Shown here: positions 14,074 to 21,659 of the stretch, in pieces
How the letters are laid out: every line of letters starts with the position of its first letter
How positions within the stretch are numbered: position 1 is the first letter of the stretch
Source of the DNA: Brachyspira murdochii DSM 12563
Lineage (GTDB): Bacteria > Spirochaetota > Brachyspiria > Brachyspirales > Brachyspiraceae
Length of the DNA stretch: 64,000 nt
Assembly (NCBI RefSeq): GCF_000092845.1
Contig: NC_014150.1
Coordinates: forward strand, 1,946,919 to 2,010,918
Direction of reading: 5' to 3'
Position numbers and translations under genes: made by a program
Notes under the pieces: generated by a model
Seen by the model: the letters and a program-made list of their open reading frames with translations, nothing else
Databases searched by the model: none
Told to the model about the DNA's origin: nothing

Positions 14074-15933
14074 ATGGAATATGAAAAACTTATTACAAAA
14101 TTAGCATATGATTATAACATATTTAATAAAGATTCTAGTATAGAAAATATTTTAGAGCTTTTTAAAGATACAAATGAAATTAGTATTAAAGAATTAAATT
14201 TATTAATATTCATTATTATCAATGAAAAAAGTTACTCTAATTTTTGTAAAGAATTAAAAAATATAACTAACATATATTCAGATGAACAATTAAGTAGTCT
14301 ATTTTTAAGTTTTATAGCAATTGCTAATTCTGATAGCATAGATATCACTATGCAGTATAGAAATAAATTAGAAAATGAAAAAGAATTAAATATGGTATCT
14401 ATGACAAATAGTAATATAAAATTAGAAAATAATTATTTTTCATGTAATGATATTATTGACACTACTGTAGATCTTTTAGACTTTAATTTTAAATTATTTA
14501 AGTATATAACTAACAATAAGGAAATAATATCATCTACTATCAATTATATGAATATTGATCTAGTAAGAGAAAATAATAAATTTTTAATTTTAAAAACTAT
14601 TTATGAATATATATGTTTTGAAAATGCATTTTTATCTGAAGTTAGTATTTATAAATATAAAATAGAATATAAAGATAAGTTTCATATATTAAAATATATT
14701 AATTTATTGAAGGTTAATGAAAAATTAATATCTTCTCTAATGAATACTCATAACTTGAAAATATATTATTTTGATAACATATACATAGAAAATTTAAAAA
14801 TAAACGAAATGACTGGTGAAATATTTTTTGATATAGAAAAAAAGTCGGTAAAAAATATGTATATAGAAGGTAGAATGAAATTATATATAAATAGTTTAGT
14901 AATATACCATTATTACTATGATAAAAATTATAATGATATGGCACTAAATTTTTTCAGAGTGTTTATTGCATTAGATTATATACTATACAATGTATCAAAT
15001 TATATAACTGATACAAAGCATAATATCAATTTTTATTTATTTAAAATAAATAAAAAATTACTATCTGAATATTGTACAAAAATAACTAATTTAGATAGTA
15101 ATATTTGTGATGATATAATAGAATATTTAACTTATGATAATAAATCTAGTTTTTGGAATAAACCTTTAATAAAAAATGGTGATTTTTATCATTTATTAAT
15201 TACACCTATAAAATATGGCAATATTATATTTATTGTAGATGAATATATGAATAATAAAACAACTTGTTTTAAAGATAAAAAAGGAAATCTATTTGAAAAA
15301 TTTGTCGTAGATGAAATTACACTTCTATTATCTGAAAAAAAATTTTTTTATAAAATAGATCATGGTAAATATAAAATTTCTAAAAAAGAGATGGAGGAAA
15401 TAGATTTTATATTAGAAACAAAAAATACAATTATAGTAGCTGAAATTAAATGTATTAGATATCCATTTAATTCACAGTTAATACAAAGATATGAAACTAT
15501 TATTAATAAAGCGGTTGATCAAATAATAAGAAAAACTACATTTTTAATAAAAAATAATAAAAAATTTCAAAATAAAAAAATTTCATTTCAAAATAAAAAA
15601 ATTATTAAATGTGTTATAACAAATTATAGTTTATTTTCTGGAACAGAAAGATCTGGAGTTTATATTATAGATATAAATATGCTTCGTAAATATATTAATG
15701 TTGGTAAAGAAGGATTTATCAAGTATGACTTAAGTACTAGAGAAAAACATGAAATAGCTAAAAACTTATATAATACTGAAGATGAATTTTCTAATAACTT
15801 TGAAATATATTTTATGAGCTCAAATTCTTTTTATGAAGATAGAATTAAAATAATAACTAAGAAATTAAAAATAGGAAATTTTGAAATATCTATACCTACA
15901 ATAATAGAGAATAAATTGTTTCATTACGAATAA
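14074..15933 (+). CDS. Large protein with C-terminal PD-(D/E)XK nuclease-like domain; partner of the GHKL-nuclease
   Basis: A 619-residue protein starting 46 bases after the GHKL-nuclease gene on the same strand. Residues 1-400 are not recognised: Asn/Lys/Ile-rich and mostly helical. A restriction-like core begins near 425: GNLFEKFVVDEITLLLSE (Glu), then EEIDFILETKNTIIVAEIKC (Asp444, Glu457, Lys459) and a helix QRYETIINKAVDQI, the typical E...D...ExK layout. The base composition and absence of phage-family similarity mark it as cargo. Together with its neighbour it looks like a two-component defence module. Confidence 0.65.
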   Translation: MEYEKLITKLAYDYNIFNKDSSIENILELFKDTNEISIKELNLLIFIIINEKSYSNFCKELKNITNIYSDEQLSSLFLSFIAIANSDSIDITMQYRNKLENEKELNMVSMTNSNIKLENNYFSCNDIIDTTVDLLDFNFKLFKYITNNKEIISSTINYMNIDLVRENNKFLILKTIYEYICFENAFLSEVSIYKYKIEYKDKFHILKYINLLKVNEKLISSLMNTHNLKIYYFDNIYIENLKINEMTGEIFFDIEKKSVKNMYIEGRMKLYINSLVIYHYYYDKNYNDMALNFFRVFIALDYILYNVSNYITDTKHNINFYLFKINKKLLSEYCTKITNLDSNICDDIIEYLTYDNKSSFWNKPLIKNGDFYHLLITPIKYGNIIFIVDEYMNNKTTCFKDKKGNLFEKFVVDEITLLLSEKKFFYKIDHGKYKISKKEMEEIDFILETKNTIIVAEIKCIRYPFNSQLIQRYETIINKAVDQIIRKTTFLIKNNKKFQNKKISFQNKKIIKCVITNYSLFSGTERSGVYIIDINMLRKYINVGKEGFIKYDLSTREKHEIAKNLYNTEDEFSNNFEIYFMSSNSFYEDRIKIITKKLKIGNFEISIPTIIENKLFHYE

Positions 15934-15967
15934 TAATACCTCTGCGTAAGCTTTGTGTAGTATTATT
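15932..15967 (+). terminator. Hairpin after the nuclease cassette
   Basis: AATAATAC (15932-15939) pairs perfectly with GTATTATT (15960-15967) across an 20-base loop, directly after the stop codon at 15933. There is only a weak T-rich tail, so it may be a weak terminator or a protective 3' stem. Confidence 0.4.
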
Positions 15968-15972
15968 ATATA

Positions 15973-15998
15973 GTTGCGATAACATAAATTATCGCAAC
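15973..15998. repeat. Perfect palindrome at right edge of the nuclease cassette
   Basis: GTTGCGATAA (15973-15982), spacer CATAAA, TTATCGCAAC (15989-15998): a perfect 10-bp inverted repeat. The left arm is identical to that at 11973, exactly 4000 bases away. It lies 8 bases beyond the stop of the small RHH gene on the other strand, so it could also be a shared terminator, although no T-run follows. Confidence 0.65.
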
Positions 15999-16005
15999 AC
16001 TGTAT

Positions 16006-16134
16006 CTAATTGATATAATCTAAAATAAGTTTTTTAATATACTTACGTACGCTCATATTATTTTCTTTAGCTAATCTTTTTAATAGCTTATATTCTTTAT
16101 AATTAAATCTGCAAACTACTAATCTTTTTTTCAT
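16006..16134 (-). CDS. 42-residue RHH/Arc-like protein, possible excisionase or regulator
   Basis: Not an obvious gene by length, but the start is strong: GGAGG lies 8 bases before the ATG at 16134, and TAATG joins it to the integrase stop (one shared base). The protein begins MKKRLVVCRFNYKEYKLLKR and continues LAKENNMSVRKYIKKLIL, a strand followed by two helices as in Arc/MetJ repressors. Position directly behind integrase and translational coupling suggest a recombination directionality factor or an integrase regulator; this is inference. Confidence 0.65.
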   Translation of the reverse strand: MKKRLVVCRFNYKEYKLLKRLAKENNMSVRKYIKKLILDYIN

Positions 16135-17081
16135 TATTCTACCTCCAAACTTTTTAAGTATATTCCTGTTATAGCTATACTGCTATGATTTAATGCCTGT
16201 CTAATGAGTTCTATATCTTTGGTTTGTTTGTATAAAGTAACAGCAAAATAATGCCTTATATCATGTATAGAATATGCAGCTTTTATTTTACCTTGCTGAT
16301 ATAAACGCTTTGAACTTCTATAAAAAATGTTTCTTATCACTTCAGAACTTTTATTTTTGAAAGGATTATTAAAAGAAAGATTATTCTGTTTCGCTCTGCG
16401 GGCTTTAGCCAATAATTTAATAACTTTATCTGTAACTTTCCAGCTTATTTCCTTGCCTTTTGAATATGAATAATATTTGTTATTTCTTATTTCTAGTTTA
16501 GGTAAAGCACCAACACGTACTCCGCATTCCATTATAAAAATGATGGCCACTTTTATAAGAGGATCTGCTATATCTTTAATTATTAATTCAATTTCTTTTT
16601 TAGTTGGGACTTCAAGTCTTTTTTTGTTCTTCACAGGCGGACGAGTTTTTGTACCTCGAAAAGGATTTTTCATAAACGGATATCTTCTCTCTAAAAAAGA
16701 AAAGAAAGAGGAACATGAAGAAACTAATGCACGTATACTTAAATTAGAAAGTTCACTTGAATTGACTTCCGTTATAAAATCATCAGCTTCTCTTGCTTTA
16801 ATAAATAAAATATTTTTCTTATTCATTTTGCAGTATTCCTCTAGTTTATTAAGTCCGTTTCTATATTGTCTTTTTGTGTGATTGCTTTTTGTTTTTGAAC
16901 ATTGCTTAAAAAAGTTTTCTTTTTCTATTTCATAATCTATCTGTTTAATAAGCTGCTCTTCTTTCATATAGTCAAGTATATTTAAGTAGTTAGCTTGCTT
17001 AATGAGAAGTTCCGCTTGTTTTTCTGTTATTATATTATTATTGTTTTGTACTATTAATTTATTATTGCTTTTAGAAGCCAT
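16134..17081 (-). CDS. int: Tyrosine recombinase (phage integrase)
   Basis: A 315-residue protein. The N-terminal SAM-like core-binding domain spans about residues 55-140 (NHTKRQYRNGLNKLEEYCKM). The catalytic domain carries the full set: Arg189 in CGVRVGALPKLE, a candidate Lys near 208-210 in the beta-hairpin, His273-x-x-Arg276 in SIHDIRHYFA, His299 in ALNHSS, and Tyr308 in TGIYLK. It would integrate and excise the prophage at att sites. Unusually it lies inside the prophage, between cargo and early genes, and not at a boundary visible here. It starts downstream of a 13-bp inverted repeat. Confidence 0.93.
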   Translation of the reverse strand: MASKSNNKLIVQNNNNIITEKQAELLIKQANYLNILDYMKEEQLIKQIDYEIEKENFFKQCSKTKSNHTKRQYRNGLNKLEEYCKMNKKNILFIKAREADDFITEVNSSELSNLSIRALVSSCSSFFSFLERRYPFMKNPFRGTKTRPPVKNKKRLEVPTKKEIELIIKDIADPLIKVAIIFIMECGVRVGALPKLEIRNNKYYSYSKGKEISWKVTDKVIKLLAKARRAKQNNLSFNNPFKNKSSEVIRNIFYRSSKRLYQQGKIKAAYSIHDIRHYFAVTLYKQTKDIELIRQALNHSSIAITGIYLKSLEVE

Positions 17082-17089
17082 GTTTATAC

Positions 17090-17132
17090 CTTTTTATTAA
17101 ATTAAAGACAAAAGCCTTCATTTAATAAAAAG
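17090..17132 (-). terminator. 13-bp perfect inverted repeat between ssb and integrase
   Basis: CTTTTTATTAAAT (17090-17102) and ATTTAATAAAAAG (17120-17132) are perfect reverse complements with a 17-base loop. It lies 28 bases downstream of the ssb stop and 9 bases upstream of the integrase start. It probably ends the early operon; an arm-type integrase binding site is the alternative. Confidence 0.55.
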
Positions 17133-17159
17133 AATATAAACTTTTATAACTATGTATTA

Positions 17160-17567
17160 TTAAAACGGTACCTCCTCACCGAGTAGGTGCCTATCGGCAT
17201 CATCTTCCTGACTATTATTTTCTACTGCATTATTCACATCTTTTTTATCAGCAAGCATCTGCATTGACTGCATAATTATTCTCACTTTAGATTTAGTAGT
17301 GTTTGTATTTTTATCCTGCCATCTTTCCTGCCTTAGTGTTCCGCATATTAAAACTTGCTTTCCTTTTATAAGATATTTACTTACTGTTTCTGCTAATTTT
17401 CCAAAAGCTACTATATCAAAATAATTTACTTCTGTAGTGTTTTTTGTAATTACATAATAATTGTTTGCTATAGAGAACTCAGCAATTTCCATTCCTCCTT
17501 GTGTATATTTTCGCTGCGGGTCAGCAGTTAGCCTTCCTATTAATGTTACAATGTTATGATCGCTCAT
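17160..17567 (-). CDS. ssb: Single-stranded DNA-binding protein
   Basis: A 135-residue OB-fold SSB: NIVTLIGRLTADPQRKYTQG, FSIANNYYV, VNYFDIVAFGKLAETVSKYL and KGKQVLICGTLRQERWQD are the conserved strands. The protein ends in an acidic tail with GEEVPF, the tip that binds partner proteins. It belongs to the phage early/replication genes, next to a putative nuclease. The last 15 residues include a stretch encoded by the GC-rich palindrome at 17177-17198, so the exact spacing of the tail tip was set by that element. Confidence 0.95.
   Translation of the reverse strand: MSDHNIVTLIGRLTADPQRKYTQGGMEIAEFSIANNYYVITKNTTEVNYFDIVAFGKLAETVSKYLIKGKQVLICGTLRQERWQDKNTNTTKSKVRIIMQSMQMLADKKDVNNAVENNSQEDDADRHLLGEEVPF
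17177..17198. repeat. 22-bp GC-rich quasi-palindrome inside ssb
   Basis: Exact reverse complement of 7097-7118. It encodes the DADRHLLG part of the SSB tail, just before the EEVPF tip. Confidence 0.8.
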
Positions 17568-17593
17568 TATATTTCACTCCATATTAATTAATG

Positions 17594-18091
17594 TTATTCA
17601 TATTCTATATAATCCCTAATTAAAATATTGCTGCATTTGCCATGGTTAATTCTTTTTATAGTATTAATTAAAAGCCTGTTTTCAAGTCCTTTATCAATTT
17701 TGAATGCACCGCTTTTTTTCTGTATTTTAAAATTACCATTATCATAATACCATATTAATCCCCATCCGATAGGTAAGTCCTCTTTTTTTATTAATCCTTC
17801 AGGACATACATAATATCTATTTGTACCTATAGAAGATTTAAAAGTTTCTATACGCATTTTACTATCTAATTTATAAACTATCCTATGTGGTTTTAACAAA
17901 TCCCTTCTAAAATCTTTTACATCTGTTTTTATTTCATAAAGAGTTGTATTTGAATAGTTATCAAATATTAATACATCAGGATTTTCCTTCACTAATAAAC
18001 ATTTATATTCTATCAAAGCAATACTTTCCAAAAAATATTTAGCTGTAAGACGGCATAGATCCGAATGTGTTATTTTTTTTATTTTTTTCAT
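17594..18091 (-). CDS. Putative PD-(D/E)XK nuclease (MmcB-like)
   Basis: A 165-residue protein. The middle holds ENPDVLIFDNYSNTTLYEIK followed by TDVKDFRRDLLKPHR: an Asp, a strand, then Glu-x-Lys with a trailing Asp, the restriction-like core of small phage nucleases and MmcB-like repair proteins. The C-terminus (GWGLIWYYDNGNFKIQKKSG) also fits that family. It lies 27 bases after ssb in reverse order of transcription, upstream of it in the operon. Role in phage DNA processing is inferred. Confidence 0.55.
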   Translation of the reverse strand: MKKIKKITHSDLCRLTAKYFLESIALIEYKCLLVKENPDVLIFDNYSNTTLYEIKTDVKDFRRDLLKPHRIVYKLDSKMRIETFKSSIGTNRYYVCPEGLIKKEDLPIGWGLIWYYDNGNFKIQKKSGAFKIDKGLENRLLINTIKRINHGKCSNILIRDYIEYE

Positions 18092-18113
18092 TTTACTATA
18101 CCTATTTCATTGC

Positions 18114-18281
18114 TTAAAAGTTTAGCTTTATTAATATATCACAAAGTAAAGCAGCAATATTTGATAAAAAGAAACAAAGTAAATAAAATGCTTTACCTAT
18201 AATATTTTTATTTGCTATACTAATAAATAAGAATATAAATCCTAGTATATGCCAAGATATAGATAAAAAATTATACATCAT
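18114..18281 (-). CDS. 55-residue two-helix membrane protein
   Basis: ATG at 18281 overlaps the stop of the preceding gene (ATGA, 18281-18278), so it is translationally coupled. The protein begins MMYNFLSISWHILGFIFLFI and has a second hydrophobic stretch AFYLLCFFLSNIAALL, giving two membrane helices with a short basic turn. Unknown function; it is within the early operon, away from any endolysin in this window, so a holin role is not supported. Confidence 0.55.
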   Translation of the reverse strand: MMYNFLSISWHILGFIFLFISIANKNIIGKAFYLLCFFLSNIAALLCDILIKLNF

Positions 18282-18523
18282 TTATATATCTCCGCATTAC
18301 TATAATAATTTTTATATGATAGTGCTAATTTTCTTGGAAGTTTTGAAACTCTCTTGAATAATAAGCATCTATATTTTTTACCGATTTTTACTAATATCTT
18401 TAATTTTGCTATAACATCTATCTCATTTTTATAACTTATCTTTTTATGCCAATCATATCTAACACGCCTTTTTATTCGTTTATAAATAGCTTTATATTTA
18501 TTAGCTTTATTTTCTGAAGTCAT
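18278..18523 (-). CDS. Small basic phage protein, unknown
   Basis: An 81-residue, strongly basic protein (KAIYKRIKRRVRYDWHKK, LFKRVSKLPRKLALSYKN). The start overlaps the previous gene's stop by 4 bases and its own stop overlaps the next start, so it is a coupled member of a dense early operon. I recognise no family; nucleic acid binding is plausible from charge alone. Confidence 0.5.
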   Translation of the reverse strand: MTSENKANKYKAIYKRIKRRVRYDWHKKISYKNEIDVIAKLKILVKIGKKYRCLLFKRVSKLPRKLALSYKNYYSNAEIYK

Positions 18524-18756
18524 ATACCTTTCTCCTTATTATTTAATATATTTTCTACTGCCTGCATATAAAAACCTAAATTATGATGACACTCCAATCT
18601 CTCATTATTTATAGTTAAAAATAATTCATTTTTCTTTCTTACTTTTTTATAACTAACATTAATATTTTTGTATTTATATTTTAATATTCCTAGAATATCA
18701 TTCATTCTTCTGAACTCATCATTTACATCATTATAATTAATAATCGCTTTAATCAT
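18520..18756 (-). CDS. Small phage protein, unknown
   Basis: A 78-residue protein (MIKAIINYNDVNDEFRRMND...), overlapping its downstream neighbour by 4 bases and separated by 3 bases from the gene upstream. No motif recognised. Its reality is supported by the tight operon packing. Confidence 0.5.
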   Translation of the reverse strand: MIKAIINYNDVNDEFRRMNDILGILKYKYKNINVSYKKVRKKNELFLTINNERLECHHNLGFYMQAVENILNNKEKGI

Positions 18757-18759
18757 TTT

Positions 18760-18960
18760 TTATATCTCTACTATATCAAATAATGAGCTTAGAACATTAT
18801 AATATTTATTATATTCATCTTCTGAATCACATTCTATTGTTGTAGGCAATCCGCTATCTAAAGTAAATATCCTTATGCTCTTTTTATTTTCATCAAAATA
18901 AATATTTGATATACAGTTTATATTTATTAAATATTTTTTAATAAAAATACCTTTCAGCAT
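18760..18960 (-). CDS. Small phage protein, unknown
   Basis: 66 residues, starting MLKGIFIKKYLININCISNI, with alternating short strands and an acidic C-terminal half. It fits between two neighbours with 3-base gaps. No family recognised. Confidence 0.45.
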   Translation of the reverse strand: MLKGIFIKKYLININCISNIYFDENKKSIRIFTLDSGLPTTIECDSEDEYNKYYNVLSSLFDIVEI

Positions 18961-18963
18961 AAA

Positions 18964-19158
18964 TTACTCCTCATATTCACAAACAATCGTTATTGGAATA
19001 CCCATATACTTTGATAAACCTTCTAAGCATGATATACAAAGTTTACCTTCTTTTTCTTTCTCTTTTTCTATACCATCTTTATCTTTATATTTAATATTTA
19101 TTTGTCCTTCCAATATCTCATCATCATTTATATTTTTTTTACATATATCACAAATCAT
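18964..19158 (-). CDS. Small CxxC zinc-ribbon-like protein
   Basis: A 64-residue protein with MICDICKKNIND at the start and LCISCLEGLSKYMG near residues 45-58, two CxxC pairs that could bind one zinc ion. The middle is a highly charged KDKDGIEKEKEKEGK linker. Such mini zinc-ribbon proteins are common in phage early regions; function unknown. Confidence 0.55.
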   Translation of the reverse strand: MICDICKKNINDDEILEGQINIKYKDKDGIEKEKEKEGKLCISCLEGLSKYMGIPITIVCEYEE

Positions 19159-19188
19159 TTTTACACTCCGTTTTTTATTATTTAAGGT

Positions 19189-19908
19189 TTATATATCTTT
19201 TATTAATTCCAACATTTTATTGCACTTTTTTTCTATCCGAAGTCTTTCACCGCATCTATTTAAAATATATCCGAGTGTATAAAACCTATCAAAAACTTCC
19301 ATACTTAATGTATTGCAATGCTGTATTAAAGCAGAAGCTCCTATTAAGTTTAATTGTATAAATGACATATATACACACATCAAATCTAAATCATTAATAT
19401 TCCATATTAATTTTTCTGCATAATTATAGCCTAATTCTTCTACTATCTGACATGAAGCTATAACAATTCCTCCGCTTCCTGCTGCTGGTTCATTGCAGTA
19501 AATAAAAGATTTACTTTCCAATAATGATTTATCAAAATTAATTTTATTCATACAGTATGATAATTCATAAGGTGTAAAAAATTGACCTTTGAAATCATTT
19601 TTTAATTCAAGTTCTTGAAATAAAACTCCTAATACATCCTGATATCTGTTACTCTGGTATTCATTTACTAATCCTAATTTAAATGCATTAAAAAACTCCA
19701 TTTCATTTTCATCATAAGCAACAGCAATTTTTTTAAATTGTTCTATTCTTTTTTCCTTATCTTCCATATTAAGACTTATTCCTATTGCAATATTTAATGC
19801 TGTCATAGCTATAAAATCATAAAATACTTTAGCTATTGTATGTTTATAAGCAACATTCTTTAATATGTTATACAGATTTTTATATTTAGATGATTTTAAT
19901 TTATTCAT
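19189..19908 (-). CDS. N-6 methylase-like protein lacking the catalytic NPPY motif
   Basis: A 239-residue protein. It has KGQFFTPYELSYCMNKI, typical of HsdM/N-6 methylases, and the SAM-binding motif I NEPAAGSGGIVIASC, followed by an acidic motif II region (IWNINDLDLMCVYMSFIQLN). Where the catalytic (N/D)PP(Y/F) should follow there is only HCNTLSMEVFDRFY. It may bind SAM or DNA without methylating, or be a decoy/anti-restriction factor. It overlaps the next gene upstream by 4 bases. Confidence 0.65.
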   Translation of the reverse strand: MNKLKSSKYKNLYNILKNVAYKHTIAKVFYDFIAMTALNIAIGISLNMEDKEKRIEQFKKIAVAYDENEMEFFNAFKLGLVNEYQSNRYQDVLGVLFQELELKNDFKGQFFTPYELSYCMNKINFDKSLLESKSFIYCNEPAAGSGGIVIASCQIVEELGYNYAEKLIWNINDLDLMCVYMSFIQLNLIGASALIQHCNTLSMEVFDRFYTLGYILNRCGERLRIEKKCNKMLELIKDI

Positions 19909-20342
19909 TTTTTATTTCCCTTATTCTTTTTTATATATTTATACAAAGTTTCTTTATTATCTTTGACTTTATATAATATATCCAAAACAACATCTTCAGG
20001 TTTTTTCTTAGTGTTTATAGCAGTTTGATATATAAGTGTTGCATATCCTATTAAAATATCTTCATAGCTGCCTTTGGTTTTTATCAGGGTTTGATTTTCT
20101 TTTGTATTATCAAATATTATAATAGTGTCTTTCATTATATCTTTCCATTTATCATATTCATATATCTTGTTTTTATTATTAAGTTCTTCTATAATTAAAT
20201 CTATTTTTTCCCTATCTTCTTCAGATTGTTTAAACTCCCATGAATAAGGCTCTTCTAAATCGATAAGTTTAATAAAATGCTTTTTAATAATCAAAAAGCA
20301 TTTTATTGCCTTCGCTATCAACTTTATCACCATCTGCATCAA
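19905..20342 (-). CDS. Phage protein, unknown; start uncertain
   Basis: 145 residues if started at 20342, which overlaps the upstream gene by 59 bases. A TTG at 20294 would cut the overlap to 11 bases and give 129 residues, preferable by spacing. The C-terminal half (LIGYATLIYQTAINTKKKPE, DVVLDILYKVKDNKETLYKY) is helical. It overlaps the methylase-like gene by 4 bases. No family recognised. Confidence 0.5.
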   Translation of the reverse strand: MMQMVIKLIAKAIKCFLIIKKHFIKLIDLEEPYSWEFKQSEEDREKIDLIIEELNNKNKIYEYDKWKDIMKDTIIIFDNTKENQTLIKTKGSYEDILIGYATLIYQTAINTKKKPEDVVLDILYKVKDNKETLYKYIKKNKGNKK

Positions 20343-21138
20343 AATCCCAATTATTTATATTATCAGTATCTACACTTAATGGATCTTCATCTTCATCTAT
20401 TATTTTATAATTAGACTGTTCTTCATCTTCTGAGAAAGACATTATCTCATTGTTTTCTTTTAATGTTTCTTCAAAAGATTTATTTTCTCTTTTATCAATT
20501 TCTTTTTGTATATCTTCTTTATAATGATCATTCATTGTAACTTTATTCAATTCTTTTAACTCATCAATAGTAAGCTCTGATAGTCTTCTGCCCTGTGTTA
20601 TTTTATTTTCAAGCTCTCTGCTTTTATTAAACTTCCTGCCTTGTAAAATATGTTTTGCAGTTTCTGTGGTATTATATAAAGCTGATAATTCTTTATCTAA
20701 TGGAATTATTTTCTCAAGTTCTTCGTCTGTCAGTTCATTGTATGCTCTGCCATTTGTTATAGATTGTATTTTATTTTCAAGCTCAGTTTTCCTTGATATT
20801 TCTTTTATTGGTTTTTCTACTTCTTCTATATTGTTATCATCAATATATTCACCTCGTTTTTTCAATTCTTCTATAACTCTATTTCTATATCCTTCTTGCA
20901 AATTATAATTTAAAAGATATTGTTTTAATGAAATAGTATTTATTAGAATCCATACAGTTCCTTTGTACTCACCTATAGGACATACAGAAAAATCAATATT
21001 TTCTTTTTTACCATTGCTGCTATTTTTTAATATAAATCTCTGTATAGCATTCATAATAGTGTTAGCTTCTGCTTTATCATCAGATGTAAAAGTTATACCA
21101 AAAACCCCGTTATTTTCTATAAAGTTTACTTCTCTCAT
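20284..21138 (-). CDS. Phage early protein with two repeated LENKI...ELT motifs, unknown
   Basis: A 284-residue protein. The N-terminal 90 residues form a strand-rich domain (VFGITFTSDDKAEANTIMNA, YKGTVWILINTISLKQYLL). Two related helices follow at about residues 119-140 (ELENKIQSITNG, NELTDEEL) and 175-195 (ELENKITQGRRLSELTIDEL). The C-terminus from 225 on is very acidic. It may be a recombination or replication accessory protein, but nothing proves it. Confidence 0.5.
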   Translation of the reverse strand: MREVNFIENNGVFGITFTSDDKAEANTIMNAIQRFILKNSSNGKKENIDFSVCPIGEYKGTVWILINTISLKQYLLNYNLQEGYRNRVIEELKKRGEYIDDNNIEEVEKPIKEISRKTELENKIQSITNGRAYNELTDEELEKIIPLDKELSALYNTTETAKHILQGRKFNKSRELENKITQGRRLSELTIDELKELNKVTMNDHYKEDIQKEIDKRENKSFEETLKENNEIMSFSEDEEQSNYKIIDEDEDPLSVDTDNINNWDFDADGDKVDSEGNKMLFDY

Positions 21139-21141
21139 TAT

Positions 21142-21369
21142 TCATTCCTTTTTTTCTAATTCTGTTTTTAATCTTACCGCATCTTTTATAATATCCACAA
21201 AACCATCAGCAGGTACATTTTCTTTATTGGTTACAAAGTATATAAACTCTGTTAACAAATAAATAGTATCTTCGCTGCTAATATTTTTAGCATCGATAAT
21301 AATACGTTCTTCTTTATTATCTCGTTCTATATGTATATATTGTTTTTGACTATCTATTTTCATAATCAT
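21142..21369 (-). CDS. Small phage protein, unknown
   Basis: 75 residues (MIMKIDSQKQYIHIERDNKE...), mixed strand and helix with a C-terminal VDIIKDAVRLKTELEKKE helix. It starts 6 bases after the HNH gene and ends 3 bases before the next gene. No family recognised. Confidence 0.45.
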   Translation of the reverse strand: MIMKIDSQKQYIHIERDNKEERIIIDAKNISSEDTIYLLTEFIYFVTNKENVPADGFVDIIKDAVRLKTELEKKE

Positions 21370-21375
21370 ATCCTA

Positions 21376-21645
21376 TTAATAATCTTTCTTTTTATTTCCA
21401 AAAGCTCCATCTTCTTTTGCTGTTTTTCTGCTATGACACCTTTTGCATAAAGCCTGCAGATTATTTTTATCATAAAACAGAGGATCATCTTCGCTTTCTA
21501 TTCTTTTTATATGGTCCACATGTTCAGCAAAGTTATGGCACTCCTCAAAGTTTTTGCAAAGCGGATTTTCTTTTAAAAAACTTTCTCTAAAAGCACGCCA
21601 TTTTTTGCTTTTGTATCTTTTATATGCTTTTTCATCACTTCTCAT
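21376..21645 (-). CDS. HNH endonuclease
   Basis: An 89-residue protein. YKSKKWRAFRESFLKENPLC is the usual HNH lead-in, then HVDHIKRIESEDD (the catalytic D-H pair near residues 44-45), NNLQALCKRCHSRKTAKED (Asn and the last His near 71), with structural Cys30, Cys36, Cys67 and Cys70 binding zinc. In HK97-type phages an HNH gene normally sits next to terminase and stimulates cos cleavage. Here it is 10 kb away among early genes. Confidence 0.9.
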   Translation of the reverse strand: MRSDEKAYKRYKSKKWRAFRESFLKENPLCKNFEECHNFAEHVDHIKRIESEDDPLFYDKNNLQALCKRCHSRKTAKEDGAFGNKKKDY

Positions 21646-21659
21646 TGCTGCTATGTTCG

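Noticed and set aside
11973-15998. The exact 4000-bp distance between cassette palindromes as meaningful
   Set aside because: Treated as chance; only the arm identity is used as evidence.
15973-15998. Integron attC or dif/XerCD site
   Set aside because: Arms lack the conserved attC core and the asymmetric extra-helical bases, and are too short for dif.
16477-16881. 134-codon plus-strand frame inside integrase
   Set aside because: Lies fully opposite the integrase catalytic domain, has no ribosome binding site and reads as an antisense shadow.
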